DNA of 64,000 bases from Platycnemis pennipes (GCA_933228895.1 OW121848.1:155574688-155638687), one strand, 5' to 3'. Positions 48,398-62,010 are shown, numbered from the stretch's first letter. The notes: generated by a model not told the origin, from the sequence alone. Made by a program: numbers and translations.

Positions 48398-50358
48398 AAA
48401 CGAGCATTGTATCTCGCTTCAGGGCTACCCTCACGGGGTCCCAGAAAAGGGGTCATTAGCCAAGGCTCTAAAGGATAGGCTGAATCACCTACGTTTAAAG
48501 AGAAAAACTGTAACAAGATCGAAATTGGATAGGATGAACCAAATAAGACATTTGTTCAGCTCTCACCGATGAGCTAACTACTCCTGTCGCCTAGCCGGTG
48601 TGACTCTTCCATATACTCCCTCAATCTGGAAGCTCGCCACACATGTGCATCATGGGCTCTTCCTCCATGCTGTGCATTCGCAGCCAGAATTTTAATATCA
48701 TAATCACAAACCTTTAAAATTGGAATATATTTCAAACAGGAATAAATCAAGGCACAAGAATAACAAGGAATATGGCACAAATAAATAAGCGATTCTTCCA
48801 TAAAATGATTTCTAAAACAAATGTAAAAAGAAGTATTATATGTTGGAAACATTTTTATGAGAATTCCTGAGAACTGTTAAATAACCATCATAAAATTATT
48901 GTTACATCTGTTAAAAACATATTACTAGCTCTTATATCAAATATGAGGCCATTATGAATTTGAGCAATCAGGAAACACAACTTGCACATTTTTGTTATGG
49001 AAGTACTTCCTGTTGAAATATATGTGCTCCCGTGGTGCTTCAGGGGGCACAATGGCAATGTGAGTGCCATCAATTGCGCCAACAACCCCAGGAAAGTGCA
49101 CTCTCTCCATGAATCTTGTGCGAAGGACAAATCAGTTACAAACATTTATCAGGACAATACTTGAATGAGGCTCCATGTAGTTAAAAATCATGTTACCTTG
49201 TCTTAACTGCCTGCTTCTCTCTCTGGGTTCAAGGGAATTTCACCCATGCTGCCATCAGATGCTTGTTTATGGCATAACTTACCAATTTAATGCTCACACT
49301 GACTTCTGTCTGGCACATGGGGTGTAGATAATTCTGCCCTACTCGGCGCTGGTAACTACCCCCAGAAAAAAATTGTAGAGCACACATAACCTAGGAAGCA
49401 GTTTGGAAAATGAAAGTTACCAGGAAGCTGATTAGAAATTGAGATAAAGAAATTTAGAAACAAAATTTGATAGTGATACTAGGTAAATAAAGATATTACT
49501 GGCATGGCCTCGCACTGTAAACACAAAAATGGCCATCTACCATCTATAAGTTGGATTGCATTGGAAACTGATCAGTAACTAAAGACCATCTACAAAATGC
49601 CTCGGTAATGCGTTATCACATCCTCATTGAAATATTCTCTCCCTAAATTTCATTTCTTTAATCGAAGTTTATGTTTAGCACATCATATGATAGAATTTGA
49701 TTAACACTCTTTTAGTAGCACTATAATCACATGCCATAAGCTTATGCCATGCCTGAAGCCATGCAGTTACATGCCAACATTCACTAAGCACACCAGCGCA
49801 TGCAAAGGTGAGGAAAGAGTTTAATAAAGAGGCACTAGTATACTTAGCTTTTCAAAGTCCTCATCAGCATTCTTAAATTTCAGGAACAGGTATCAACACT
49901 GCAGATAACACTTTCAATATTCTCGAAGACATATTGATAAATGTGACTAGTATACTTTGTCTCAATGAACTTTAGACACACGGAAAATGGAGAGGGCATA
50001 TCATACTTCCACCAATGACATATTTAGATAAATTAATTGACACCCTGTCATTACTAGCATGTGATAATTACCTCACAAAGTACAATTTACGGTATATATG
50101 ATTTATGATATTCACCCTCAAATGTAGTGGGATACCCGTTCTCCTCACATTCTGCCTTACATAAGGCGAAATTTCATCCACCAAGGCCATCACACCCTCC
50201 TGGGGTAACCTGTAAATGGATATAAATTCTGTCCTTTCCAATTCATTCGGGTTAATTGCATCCCGGAGCCTCCTCCGATCAACATTGACAGGCCTCCGCC
50301 TCATCCGCCTTTCAATCTCCTCAATAAGGACAACCGCTGCAATAAGTCTTTCGCCCAT
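48398..50358 (-). pseudogene. PIF/Harbinger transposase (HARBI1-like) relic, five exons
   Basis: Exon 1 (50358-50116): MGERLIAAVVLIEEIERRMR, FISIYRLPQEGVMALVDEIS, donor GTGAAT. Exon 2 (49390-49197): MCALQFFSGGSYQRRVGQNY, with a TGA at KFP-stop. Exon 3 (49114-48979): RFMERVHFPGVVGAIDGTHI (first catalytic Asp). Exon 4 (48711 to about 48572): CDYDIKILAANAQHGGRAHD (second Asp) and HVWRASRLREYMEESHRLGD. Last piece (about 48500-48398): GDSAYPLEPWLMTPF and EARYNA, where homology stops before the usual C-terminus. Splice phases agree for exons 1-4. The DDE nuclease is incomplete. No inverted ends or partner MADF gene were found. Confidence 0.8.
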
Positions 50359-50748
50359 AACTAAAAGCGGACAAAGGAAACAAGCACACAGTCATTGGTT
50401 ATATCTTCACACACCACCTGGATTAACACGATGATAATTCTGGCACTTATATCACTTTTTCACATGAAATTTGTATCCAAGGCATTCATTAAAGCTATGC
50501 AACGAATAATTTATTATACCCTCTCATAGACTATATGTACTTTATGAGCAACTAAAATCAATACATTGATTTAGCAATAACAAACGTGCGAAGTATCACT
50601 GATTTCAACGCAAGATCTGAAGGTAACTCTGACACGGAGTAGAAAATAGGATAACTATATACTATATTATTAGATTGGGAATTCGCATGCCTACTACTGA
50701 GAAAGGTAAACATTTCATTGGGAGAATATCCGATACACAGACGTAAAA
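50359..50748. other. Flank between Harbinger relic and copy H
   Basis: AT-rich; ends in the left copy of the target duplication TAACAAGGCACAT (50749-50761). Confidence 0.55.
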
Positions 50749-50761
50749 TAACAAGGCACAT

Positions 50762-51360
50762 CCCCCCTGCGGGTAGGGGGATTGAGAACACTCCCGCAGT
50801 ATCCCTGCTTGTCGTAAGAGGCGACTAAAAGGGCGGGGAAGAAAACCCCGAAAACAAACCCAGAGCCAACTAGGGTTGAGCCCGGACAGTCTTGTGGGTG
50901 AACTGTCTGTGTGCGGCCTTACCACCCGGCCTGCGATCCACCCGCATGTTTGCCGTGTGCGGAGACCCGTAAGGAGGAGAAGGGGATCCTGGAGGGTGAG
51001 TTCCGTTATTCCCAGCCGGGTGTCGGATGCCCGGTATGGACTGGGGGCCAATACCCCTCTTTGGCCCCGGATTCGCTGTAAACGGGCGGCCGGGAGCTAG
51101 CCACTCCCTATCAATCGGCTTCCGTGGCGTAAGCTTAACGGTGGCGAGTGCCAGGGAGGTGGGGGTCTGCGTAGGGCGGTCGGAATTGCACGGGTTTGGA
51201 GGGCCCGTGCATCGAAGATCCAACCGGAAATAGATAACTACCTCTAGGGTGCTATATCCCCTCGGGTAGCCCTGGCGGCCGCACCGGTTTGCGGTGCGGC
51301 GTCCCGAATGTGAGGCTCCATGGTGGGCGGGTAGCCCGGGGGATGAACCCAAGTTTAGGC
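50762..51360 (+). promoter_or_regulatory. Leader of copy H
   Basis: Full-length leader starting CCCCCTGCGGGTAGGGGG, with all three 5' hairpins, the GGAGCTAGCCACTCC stem and GCACCGGTTTGCGGTGC near ORF1. It is colinear with the leaders of F and J. Confidence 0.82.
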
Positions 51361-52530
51361 ATGGCGGATGAATCCATTCCACCACCTAAGAGATCCCGCC
51401 CGGACACGGGCGGGGGAGCTAAAAGTTTACCCGCTTGTATGCGGTTTGTTATTATGAAGTGTGAGAAAGAAGGGGAGACACTTAAACGGGTATCTCCCTT
51501 TCTCATCCGTAAGGTGCTGTCTGCCTCAATTCCAGTAGAGCTGAAATCGGCCAAAAAACTGCGAGACGGGAGCCTCCTTATCGAAACATCGAATAATGTA
51601 CAAAGTGAGAAGCTGTTGACCCTAAGGAAGCTCCATGACATTCCTGTGAAAACTGAGCTTCACCGCACTCTCAATACCTGTCGGGGAGTAATATCTCATT
51701 ACGACCTATTATACGTGGAAGTCGACGAGATTAAAAATGAGATGGCATCGCAAGGAGTTACAGATGCTCGTCGACTTACCACTAAGCGAAACGGCGAAGT
51801 TGTAAACACTACATCTGTCGTCCTAACATTCGCGCGAGACAGTCTCCCCGACAAGTAATTCGTCGGCTATGAATCGGTTCCAGTGAGGCCATTCATACCG
51901 GCGCCCATGCGCTGCTTCCAGTGCCAGCGCTTCGGCCACATCGTAACGCGATGTGAGGTCAAGGCCACCTGCCCGCGCTGCGGCCTGGAAGGCCATGAGA
52001 GTGCGGAATGCAGCAGGGAACAACACTGCGTCAACTGCGAGGGTACGCATCCAGCGTACTCTCGTAAATGTCCCAAGATGTTAGAGGAAAGAAAAGTTAT
52101 GGAAATAAAAACAGTAGAAAAAATTCCGTACTTCGAGGCGAGGAAAAGGTATAGGGCCATGGCAGCACCTATCTTTTCAAAATCCTTTGCCTCAGTTGCA
52201 AATACCTCCGTGCCAAAAGCGTCCCAAGGTACACAGACGGAGAGTAATTTGAACACGAAAGCCGCAAAGGTAACAGATGTAGCCAAGCCGGCTAAGGCAC
52301 CAAATCCGGCAGTGAATAAAAATATATCCACCACTGGTTCTCCTAATAAGAACCAGTCTAAACCCTCAGCCGGGGTAGCGCTGAAACAGCGCGAAAAAAC
52401 GCCTTCCCCCGGCCCCCCCGGACTATCCAAGCTACTTCCGGCGGAATCAATGGAGGAGGACGACAGTCCCTCGGAGACTGAAGTCCTCCTCGCGAAACAA
52501 AAGGGGAAGAAGCACCGTGTTCGGCGCTGA
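51361..52530 (+). pseudogene. ORF1 of copy H, one in-frame stop
   Basis: Starts MADESIPPPKRSRPDTGGG. It reads on through KVSPFLIRKVLSASIPVEL to DSLPDK, where TAA (51856-51858) replaces the conserved Val codon before FVGYESVPVRPFIP. The frame then continues with CFQCQRFGHIVTRC, CPRCGLEGHESAEC, CVNCEGTHPAYSRKC and the Lys/Pro-rich tail to 52530. The stop splits the protein into 165- and 224-residue parts. Confidence 0.88.
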
Positions 52531-52601
52531 CCTCCGCCTTTTTATATAATTGAACGTATATAATTATTTTCTTATTTATTTTATTTTTAAAAAGAGTTTT
52601 A

Positions 52602-53274
52602 TGGATTTTACTCTGCAGTGGAACTGCAATGGTTTTTTATCGGCGTAAGGAGGAGCTGACAGTTTTAATTCGTGATTTTAACCCGTCTTGCATATGCCTG
52701 CAGGAAACTCATTTTAAAACAACGGACAAGGGCATTTTAAAAGGTTTTAATGTTTTTAGACTGGACGACACCAGTGGCCAACGTGCCCAGGGTGGAGTGT
52801 TGATTGCTACTCGGGAGGCCCTTTACACCTCTCGAGTGCAACTACACACGCCGCTTCAGGCGGTAGCAGTTCGTTATTCGTTAGACCGTTCATGCCCCCG
52901 AGGTGATTACGTTGTGTAACGTGTATCTCCCGGAGGGTGCGCCGGTCACCCGTTTTAACCTGGAAGCCCTTGTCCATCAGCTACCTCAGCCTTTTATTTT
53001 ATTGGGAGATTTTAACGCACACGATCCGCTATGGGGAAGCGCTAGAGCTCAGTGCAACCGTAGAGGACGGATTTTATCCCAATTCATATGTGACACTAAC
53101 CTAGTGTTACTAAATAACGCGGAAAAAACACGTTTTAACAGTTTTACTGGTGACTCTTCGACTATCGACCTATGTATCGTGTCGAGCATTTTAGCTACAA
53201 AACTTGATATACTAGTGCATGACGACCTTTGTGGGAGCGACAACTATCCCATCCTTTTTACGAAGGAACAACAT
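52602..53274 (+). pseudogene. ORF2 of copy H: endonuclease part
   Basis: It starts MDFTLQWNCNGF. An extra T in a T-run near 52635 shifts the frame, and another shift near 52885 precedes ITLCNVYLPEGAPVTRFNLE. GDFNAHDPLWG is present; SDH has become SDN (GSDNYPILF), altering a catalytic His. The sequence breaks at KEQH where copy J is inserted and resumes as INPDFIRRGNW at 58969. Confidence 0.87.
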
Positions 53275-53871
53275 TCCCCCTGCGGGTAGGGGGATTGAGA
53301 ATACTCCCGCAGTATCCCTGCTTGTCGTAAGAGGCGACTAAAAGGGCGGGGAGACAACCCCGATAACAGACCCCGTGCCAGCAAGGGTTGAGCCCGGACA
53401 GTGTTGTGGGTCAACTGTCTGTGTGCGGCCACACCACCTGGCCTGCGATCCACCCGCATGTTTGCCGTGTGCGGAGACCCGTAAGGAGGAGAAGGGGATC
53501 CTGGAGGGTGAGGTCTGCGGTTCCCAGCCGGGTGTCGGATGCCCGGTATGGACTACGGGCCAATACCCCTCTTCGGCCCCGGATTCTGTAAACGGGCGGC
53601 CGGGAGCTAGCCACTCCCGGTCAATCGGCTTCCGTGGCGTTCAGCTTAACGGTGGCGAGTGCCAGGGAGGTGGGGGTCTGCGTAGGGCGGTCGGAGATGT
53701 ACGGGTTTGGTGGGCCCGTGCATTAAAGACCCAACCCGAAACAGTCAACCACCTCTAGGGTGCTATATCCCCTCGGGTAGCCCTGGCGACCGCACCGGTT
53801 TGCGGTGCGGCGTCCCGAATGTGTGGCTCCATGGTGGGTGGGGAGCTCGGGGGACGAAATTTAAAATTGGT
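53275..53871 (+). promoter_or_regulatory. Leader of copy J
   Basis: Complete leader; 5' terminus TCCCCCTGCGGGTAGGGGG, the GTCGTAAGAGGCGACTAAA hairpin, and the inner stems as in H and F. Confidence 0.82.
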
Positions 53872-55041
53872 ATGGCGGATAATATTCTTCCACCAACTAA
53901 AAAATCCCGCCCGGACATGGGTGGGAGAGAAATGTGTACTAACGGAAGGTAGCGCTTTCTCATTATGAGATGCATGAAGGAGGGTGAGACCTTTGCCAAG
54001 GTTTCCCCATTCCTTATAAGAAAAGTTATGTCGGCATTGGTACCCGGTGAAATCAAGTCAGCGAAAAAGCTCAGGGATGGCACCTTGCTAATTGAAACGG
54101 CAAATAGAGCACAGAGCGAGAAACTCTTGGCTACGGATAGATTCCATGACTTTCCAGTAAAAGTAGAGGTTCACCGTACATTGAATACCTGTCGGGGAGT
54201 AATCAGTCACTTTGACCTCCTCCATGTAGAAGTCGACGAAATTAAGAGAGAGATGGCATCTCAAGGTGTAAGCGATGTCCGTCGACTTACTACAAGGCGC
54301 AACGGCGTAGTTATTAACACTACGTCTGTGGTTTTGACCTTTGGATGTGAAAAGCTCCCCGATAAGGTATTCATTGGCTACGAGTCAGTACCGGTGAGGC
54401 CCTATATTCCAGCTCCAATGCGCTGCTTCCAGTGCCAGCGCTTCGGCCACATCGCCACGCGATGTGAGGGCAAGGCAACCTGCCCACGCTGCGGCCTGGA
54501 TGCGCATGAGGGAGAGGACTGTGTGCAAGACACACACTGCGTCAACTGCGAGGGTGCACACCCGGTGTACTCTCGCAAATGTCCGAAGATGCTGGAAGAA
54601 AGGAAAGTCATGGAAATAAAGACTCTGGAAAAAATAACATATTTCGAAGCGAGGAAAAAGTATAGGGCATTGGCTGCTCCTATCTTTTCCCGCTCTTTTG
54701 CCTCAGTTGCCGTAACACCAGTCCCTAAAGCCACTATAGCAACGCAAACCGAAAAAAGTGAAAATTTAATTAAAGTAGTGACGAAAGAATTGGCAAAGCC
54801 GGCCAAAAACTTGTCACCGGCTCGTAAAGTGACCACCAGCTCTGCGGGTTCTCCCAAGAAGAACCCCATTAAAAATAATTCCGCGAACGCTAATAACTCG
54901 CGTGAAAACACACCACCATCCGGTCCATCCGGTGTGTCCAAGCCCGGACAGCCGGAATGTATGGAGGAGGATGAAAGTCTCTCTGAGACAGAAATCCTCC
55001 TCGCAAAACAGTCGGGAAGAAGGCGCCGTATTAAGCGTTGA
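53872..55041 (+). pseudogene. ORF1 of copy J, one stop near the start
   Basis: MADNILPPTKKSRPDMGGRE is followed by a TAG at 53950-53952. From ATG 53965 the frame is open for 358 residues with KVSPFLIRKVMSALVPGEI, three CCHC knuckles (CFQCQRFGHIATRC, CPRCGLDAHEGEDC, CVNCEGAHPVYSRKC) and the usual tail. Initiation at 53965 could yield an almost complete protein. Confidence 0.88.
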
Positions 55042-55101
55042 TCCTCCCGTTGCACGGAGAGCTCGATCATAGTTTTATTTTTATATTTTATACTATTAAA
55101 T

Positions 55102-58100
55102 ATGGCTTTTATCTTGCAGTGGAACTGCAATGGATTTTACCGGCATAAGGAGGAGATGAGCGTTTTAATTCATGATTTTAACCCTCTTTGTATATGTCTT
55201 CAAGAGACACATTTTAAGAGGACGGACAAGGGCATTTTAAAAGGTTTTACCATTTTTAGATTTGACGACACCAGTGGCAATCGAGCCCAGGGTGGAGTGG
55301 CTGTTTACATTCGGGAGGCTCTTTACACCTCCCGAGTACAGCTTAACACACCGTTTCAGGCGGTGGCGGTAACCGTGTACGCCCCGGAACCGATAACATT
55401 GTGCAATGTTTATCTCCCGGAGGCTGCACCGGTTACTCGTTTTAACTTGGACGCCCTTGTCCGTCAACTTCCGAAGCCCTACATTTTACTAGGAGATTTT
55501 AACGCCCATGACACCCTGTGGGGGAGTTCTAGGAGACAGTGCGACCGAAGAGGTCGTATTTTAGCCAATTTTATTTTAGATTTTAACATGATTTTATTGA
55601 ACAACGGGGAGAAAACCCGTTTTAATGCTTTTAACGGTCAGTACTCTGCGATTGACCTGTGCATTGCATCGAGCAGTTTGATAAATAAGATTGAAATATC
55701 CGTGCATAATGATTTGTGTGGGAGCGATCATTTTCCCCTCTTAGTCAAAAAAGACCAAAATCTCATTTTAGATTATATTCGTCCGGGTAACTGGATTGTC
55801 CAGAAGGCTGACTGGTCTTATTTTAAAAAAGTATTTAATTTTAACTATGACGAAGCATGTGACCCTATAATGAACATTGAGAGGTTGACGAATTGCCTGA
55901 TTGAAAGCGCAAGGTGCAGTGTTCCTCGGTCAAAGGGCACCACACTGAGACCAGCAGTGCCATGGTGGAACGAGGAATGCGCCGCGGCAATTCGACGACG
56001 GAAGAAAGCGCTGAGAATTTTTAACAAATACCCCACAGAAAGGAATCTATCTTCATTCCGCCGCCTCTGAGCTAAAGCTCGGCAGGTAGTGAGAGAGGCC
56101 AAAAAGGCCTCTTGGATGGAATTTGTATCAGCTATAACCTGCCGAACTCCACTTGCACAGGTTTGGAATAAGGTGAGGAGTATATCGGGGAGTAAACAGC
56201 GACTTGGTGGCGTACATCTCCTTAAGGTCGGCAACAACGTGATAACATCTCCACCTGCTATTTGTGAGGCCTTTGGTCAATTGTACGCCAAGGCGAGTGG
56301 TGACGAGAGTTGCCATCCACAGCAGTTGTGCCATAAGGAGCGTTACGAGTCTGTCCAGCTTACTTTTGAGTCACGGACGGTGGCAGACTACAATCTACCT
56401 TTCTCACTGTGGGAACTAAGCTCAGCCATTGCTGATTCCCATGACACCGCTCCAGGAATGGACCAGGTCCACAATGCCTTTCTGCGGAATCTTCCGGAGG
56501 AGGCATTGCCGGAGGTCCTTCGCACCCTCAACCAACTTTGGTCTGAGGGTAGCTTTCCACCTTCCTGGCGGGAGTCTGCCATAGTTCCTATCCTGAAACA
56601 GGGTAAAGAGACCACCGATCCAAACAGCTATAGACCGATATCCCTCACCAGCTGCCTGTGTAAGGTAATGGAAAGAATGGTTAATCGGCGGCTCGTCTGG
56701 TGGCTGGAGCGCCGAAACCTTCTTTCCGACATTCAGTGTGGATTTCGGCGGGGCCGTTCGACTATTGACAACCTAGTAAGAGTCGACAACTTCATCCAGG
56801 AGGCCTTTCTCCTCCGCCAACACGTCGTAGGTGTCTTCTTCGACTTGGAGAGGGCATACGATGGAGTCTGGCGGAAGAAGATTTTAATAGTTTTACATGA
56901 ATGGGGTCTGAGGGGTAACATGCTCACCTTTATTCGAAACTTTTTAGTAGACCGGGTGTTTAAGATTAAAATTGGCCGTCATCTATCTAGTCAATATACT
57001 CAGGAAAACGGAGTGCCACAGGGCTCCGTACTGAGCGTCACGCTATTTGCAGTCGCAATAAACGAGGTGGCAAACTGCATCAAACCACCCATCATGGGAT
57101 CACTGTTCGTGGATGACCTTGCTATATTCTGCAGGTCTTCCAAACTAGTCTCTGCCGGCAGATTATTGCAACTCACCATCAACAGGCTAGAAGACTGGTC
57201 CCGAAGAAACGGATTTAGGTTCTCGTTTCAGAAAACGAAGTGCGTACATTTCTACCGCCGGAGGGGAACCTTTTTTTCACCTATGCTGCAACTAGCTGGC
57301 AGAATTCTCCCTTACGTGGAATCTGTACAGTTTCTTGGAATGACGCTCGACTATAGACTGAATTGGCGGCAACACATAGAGGCGTTAAGAACTAAATGTC
57401 ACCGGACATTAAACATTTTAAAATTTTTAAGCCATTCGACATGGGGAGCAGACCGCAAAACGATGCTTCTGCTCTACCGATCACTTATCCGCTCTAGACT
57501 CGACTACGGCTCAGTTGTCTATTCTTCGGGGCGTGAGTCGTACACGAGACCTTTGACGACGATTCACAATGCGGGGTTGCGGCTGTCCACTGGGGCCTTC
57601 CGAAATAGTCCGGTTGTCAGCATTTATGCCGACGCCGGCGAGCCGCCGCTCTCGTACCGGAGGAGTCTTTTAATGTGCAGCTACGCTGCCAAAGTTCTTA
57701 CCACGAAGGCACACCCCTGTTTTAAAATTGTTTTTAAACCCAGTTTTTTAGTAATTTTTAACACAAGGACAAGGCCTACCAGGCCACTAGGTGTACGTTT
57801 TAAAGATTTTATTAATAGCACTTGTATTACGCTCCCGGAAGTTTACCGTATCGGATATTCGAACCACCCACCGTGGTTGATTCCAAGGCCTAAAGTTTAC
57901 TCTGTTCTAAATAGCCGGCGCAAAGATTGCACAACCGCATCGGAATACCAGCAACTTTTCCGAGAATTCTTAAGTAGTCACTCCGACCTTATTCCCGTGT
58001 ATACGGATGGCTCAAGGTCGGACACTGCATGTGCCTGCGCAGTCACCTCGGTTCACCATGGTGACATCCAGGCCAGGCTGAGCCCGTTGTGTAGTGTGTA

Positions 58101-58803
58101 CACAGCGGAACTCCTGGCCATCAAGATGGCTCTGGATGGAATAAAAAGTTCTGGCGGCTCCTATGCCATATGCACTGACTCCATGAGTTCCCTTAGTTCC
58201 ATCTCCTGCCTTTTCCCCATGCACCCTATAGTACAGGACATACATTCTTCCCTCTTATCTCTTGAGAGGATGGAAATAGATATTATGTTCGTCTGGGTTC
58301 CTGGGCATGTGGGAATTGCCGGAAACGAGAGGGCAGATATATTGGCAAAGGATGCCTTGCTTCTCCCAGAACAAGCGCATACCCTGGTACCATGCGAAGA
58401 CCTTCGATGTTGGTTAAGTACAGTAGTGAAACAGCAGTGGTACAATGCGTGGGCAAACACAGCCAGCAATAAATTGCGGTGCGTAAAACCGGTTGCATCG
58501 GCATGGCAATCTTCCGTTAGGAGTAGTCGGAGAGAGGAAGTCGTAGTTACACGCTTGCGGATAGGGCACTCCGCCCTGACCCACTCCTTTCTCTTCACGG
58601 AAGAGAAAATTCCACCGCGCTGTGAAGATTGCGACTTACCTCTCACTGTTCGGCACCTCCTGACGGAGTGCGTTAAGCACCGGGCAGTGCGTAATAAATT
58701 AGATATCAGGGGAGGCCTAGAATACGTTCTCGGAGACGACCCTGCTCGCCTGAGCCGGGTAATTTTATTCTTCAGAGAAATAGGCATTTTACACAAAATT
58801 TGA
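55102..58803 (+). pseudogene. ORF2 of copy J: EN-RT-RNase H, single in-frame stop
   Basis: One frame spans MAFILQWNCNGFYRHKEEMS to ...REIGILHKI, interrupted only by TGA at 56068-56070 in FRRL-stop-AKARQ, where other copies have an Arg codon. CGA to TGA is a one-base change. The endonuclease (CLQETHF, GDFNAHDTLWG, SDHFPLL), RT (FFDLERAYD, GVPQGSVLSVTLFAVAIN, SLFVDDLAIF), RNase H (VYTDGSRSD, YTAELLAIKMAL, CTDSMSSL, WVPGHVGIAGNERAD) and the final knuckle are all present. Confidence 0.93.
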
Positions 58804-58968
58804 TTCGGCCAGCCCTCTTATAATTTTAATAATTTTTTCTAATAACAATTCGTAAATACGCCTGTTTAGTTATACTGATCCTATGGACATTTTAGGTTGC
58901 GTATGGTGCGAATGACCATGGCCGTCGACGCACCTTAAACCAAACACTACTACTACTAGGAACAACAT

Positions 58969-61900
58969 ATTAATCCGGATTTTATTCGGCGGGGCAACTG
59001 GATTGTTCAGAAGGCGAACTGGGGGCTTTTTAAGGAAAATTTTAATTTTAAATATGACGAAACCCGTGACAGTGTGGAAAATATTGATAACCTGACTGCA
59101 ACCATCATTGAAGCGGCAGACAGCAGCGTACCACGGTCTCGCCGTATAATTACAAGGCCTGCGGTGCCGTGGTGGAACGATGATTGCGCGAAAGCTATTC
59201 GCCAGCGTAAAAAAGCGTTGCGAATATTTAATAAATACCCAACAGAAAGAAATTTAGCCTCCTTCCGACGACTGAGAGCTAGAGCTCGACAGGTTGTGAG
59301 GGATGCAAAAAGAGCTTCTTGGGTGAAATTCGTCTCCGGGGTTAACTGTAGGACACCAATTGCACAGGTATGGCGCAAGGTAAGGAGTCTGTCGGGTAAC
59401 CACCAGCAGCTAGGAGTCACTTTTCTTAAAATCAGAGATGAAGTTATAACGTCACCACATGACATCGGAAAGGCGTTCGGCCAGTTTATATCTAGAATGA
59501 GCAGCGATGACGCATGCGGTAGGAATTTTCTGTCCTTTAAAGACCGCTGCGAATTAATTCCGATAAACTTCAAAGAGACGAGACATGTGGCCGACTATAA
59601 CCTTCCTTTCTCTTTGTGGGAATTAAAGTCCGCCATTGCCGACACAGGCAATACATCTCCGGGTCTTGACGAGGTCCACAATGCCTTTCTCCGTAATATT
59701 CCGGAGATGTCATTGTTGGAGGTCCTCCACACTTTCAATCAGCTTTGGATTGAAGGTGCCTTTCCATCAACCTGGAGGGAGTCGGCGGTGGTTCCCATTC
59801 CAAAACAGGGCAAAGATAGAGGTGACCCAAACAACTATAGACCCATATCCCTCACCAGCTGCCTGTGCAAAATAATGGAAAGGATGGTGAACCGGCGGCT
59901 CGTTTGGTGGTTGGAGCGCCGAGACCTTCTTTCCACTATCCAGTGCGGTTTTCGTCGGGGCCGTTCCACTATCGACCACATAGTTAGAATTGACAATTTC
60001 ATCCAGGAAGCATTTCTCCTCCGCCAGCACGCGATCGGAGTGTTCTTCGATTTGGAGAAGGCCTACGATCGTGTCTGGCGGCGGAAGATTTTAAGCACGC
60101 TGCATGAATGGGGTTTTAGGGGCAATCTGCCGACTTTTATCAGTAATTTCTTAGTGAACCGAGTATTTAGAGTAAAAATAGGCCAACATCTCTCAGAATT
60201 TTACAGACAGGACAACGGCATTCCTCAAGGCTCAGTACTTAGCGTAACGCTTTTCGCCATCGCAATAAACGATATAGTTGACTGCATAAAAACCCCTGTA
60301 ATTGGATCCTTGTTTGTCGACGACCTGGCGATTTTCTGCCGGTCATCCAAACTTCTCACTGCCTCCAGACAGATCCAACTGACATTAAACAGTTTACACA
60401 GGTGGACACAAAGAAATGGCTTTGTTTTTTCTCCGGTGAAAACTGTGTGTGTCCACTTTCACCGGCTAAGGGGAGTACATATTCCGTTACCACTGCGCTT
60501 AGGTGGCAGAGATCTTAACTACGCTCAGTCAGTCAGATTTTTGGGAATGATCTTCGATTCCCGTCTAAACTGGCGGGAACATATTCAATTTTTAAGGAAC
60601 AATTGTTTTAGGTCCTTAAATATTTTAAAGTTTTTAAGCAAAGTAACGTGGGGAGCAGACCGCACCACACTCCTTTTACTATACCGGTCATTGGTGCGGT
60701 CCAATTTGGACTACGGATCCTTCGTTTACTCATCCACTCGGGAGTCTTACTTACGACCTCTGAACAGTGTACACAACGCAGGGCTCCGGCTTTGCACCGG
60801 TGCTTTCCGGACAAGTCCTGTCGTCAGTGTCTACGCGGATGCAGGAGAGCCGCCATTATGCCACCGAAGGTCGCTGCTCATGTGCAACTATGCCGCAAAT
60901 ATTTTAACGATGAGGATGCACCCATGCTTTAACCTTGTTTTTAAACCTCGCCTTTTAGAACTTTTTAATCGTAGGACAAAAGCCACTCGGCCTGTAAGTA
61001 TACGCTTCCACAATTTTATTCGTGAACGAGGTATTCTATTACCAGAAATGTACCCCACCAGGCATTCTACCCACCCGCCGTGGTAAACTCCCGCTCCTGA
61101 CATAAAAATGTCCCTTTACAACCGACAAAAGGCTTTTACCACTGCTGAAGAGTACCAGCAACAATTCTTAATGTTTCTTTGCCAACATCCAGAATTCGTT
61201 CCCGTGTTTACAGACGGCTCCAAGACGGATACAGCTTGTGCCTGTGCGGTTGTATCATCCCACCATGGAGTCATCAAAGCAAAACTCAGCCCGCTGTGTA
61301 GTATTTACATAGCGGAACTGTTAGGCATTAAAACGGCTCTTGATGGGATAAATGTAAACGGTGGCTCCTTTGTGGTCTGCTCAGACTCCATGAGCGCCCT
61401 AAAATCCATTTCCGGCTTCTCTCCTTTGCACCCTATTGTCCAGGATATTCACTCCTCGCTGCTCTCCCTTCACAGGAAGGGAACCACTGTCTGGTTTCTT
61501 TGGATCCCTGGGCATGTGGGAATTGCCGGAAAAGAGGCAGCCGATTCTGCCGCAAAACACGCTCTCAGTCTTGACGATCTTAAGTCGACGCTGGTATCTT
61601 GTGAAGATCTACGAGCCTCACTCAAGAGCTCAGTTCTTCAACAGTGGAGGGAGTCGTGGAGAATAATCACAAATAACAAACTGCGCACAGTTAAACCAGT
61701 GACGTCAGCGTGGCCCACTTCCGTCAGGAGGAGCCGCCGAGAGGAAGTCGTCATCGCCCGGATGAGGATAGGGCACAGCCCAATGACCCACTCCTTTCTC
61801 TTCACAGAAGAGAAATTGCCACCTCGGTGTGATGACTGCGACTGTCCTCTTGGAATTCGGCATATCCTGATGGAGTGTGACAGATACCGGGACGTACGTA

Positions 61901-62010
61901 ACCGACTGAATATTACGGGTGATTTAGGGTCCATTATAGGTGATGAAGTTGATGCTATTCACCGAGTAATTTTATTTTTAAAGGAAACTGGGCTTTTTAG
62001 TAAATTATAA
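58969..62010 (+). pseudogene. ORF2 of copy H: remainder of EN, RT, RNase H
   Basis: This resumes from 53274 in sense. RT motifs are complete (FFDLEKAYDRVW, GIPQGSVLSVTLFAIAIND, SLFVDDLAIF). One TAA (61084-61086) replaces a Leu codon after THPPW. RNase H then continues in the same frame (VFTDGSKTD, YIAELLGIKTAL, CSDSMSAL, WIPGHVGIAGKEAAD) and the knuckle RCDDCDCPLGIRHILMEC closes it. Confidence 0.9.

Larger units (their letters stand above)
53275..58957 (+). mobile_element. I-clade LINE copy J, full length, nearly intact
   Basis: This 5.68 kb element inside copy H is bounded by AGGAACAACAT (53264-53274 and 58958-58968). Leader, ORF1 and ORF2 are all present, followed by the 3' hairpin (GGTGCGAATGACC...GCACC) and an ACTACTACT tail. 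Only two premature stops are seen in the whole element (53950 and 56068), making it the least damaged copy after C. Confidence 0.93.

Noticed and set aside
48199..48572. Plus-strand frames of 63 and 81 residues
   Set aside because: Antisense to the Harbinger C-terminal exon or Pro/Ser-rich chance translation.
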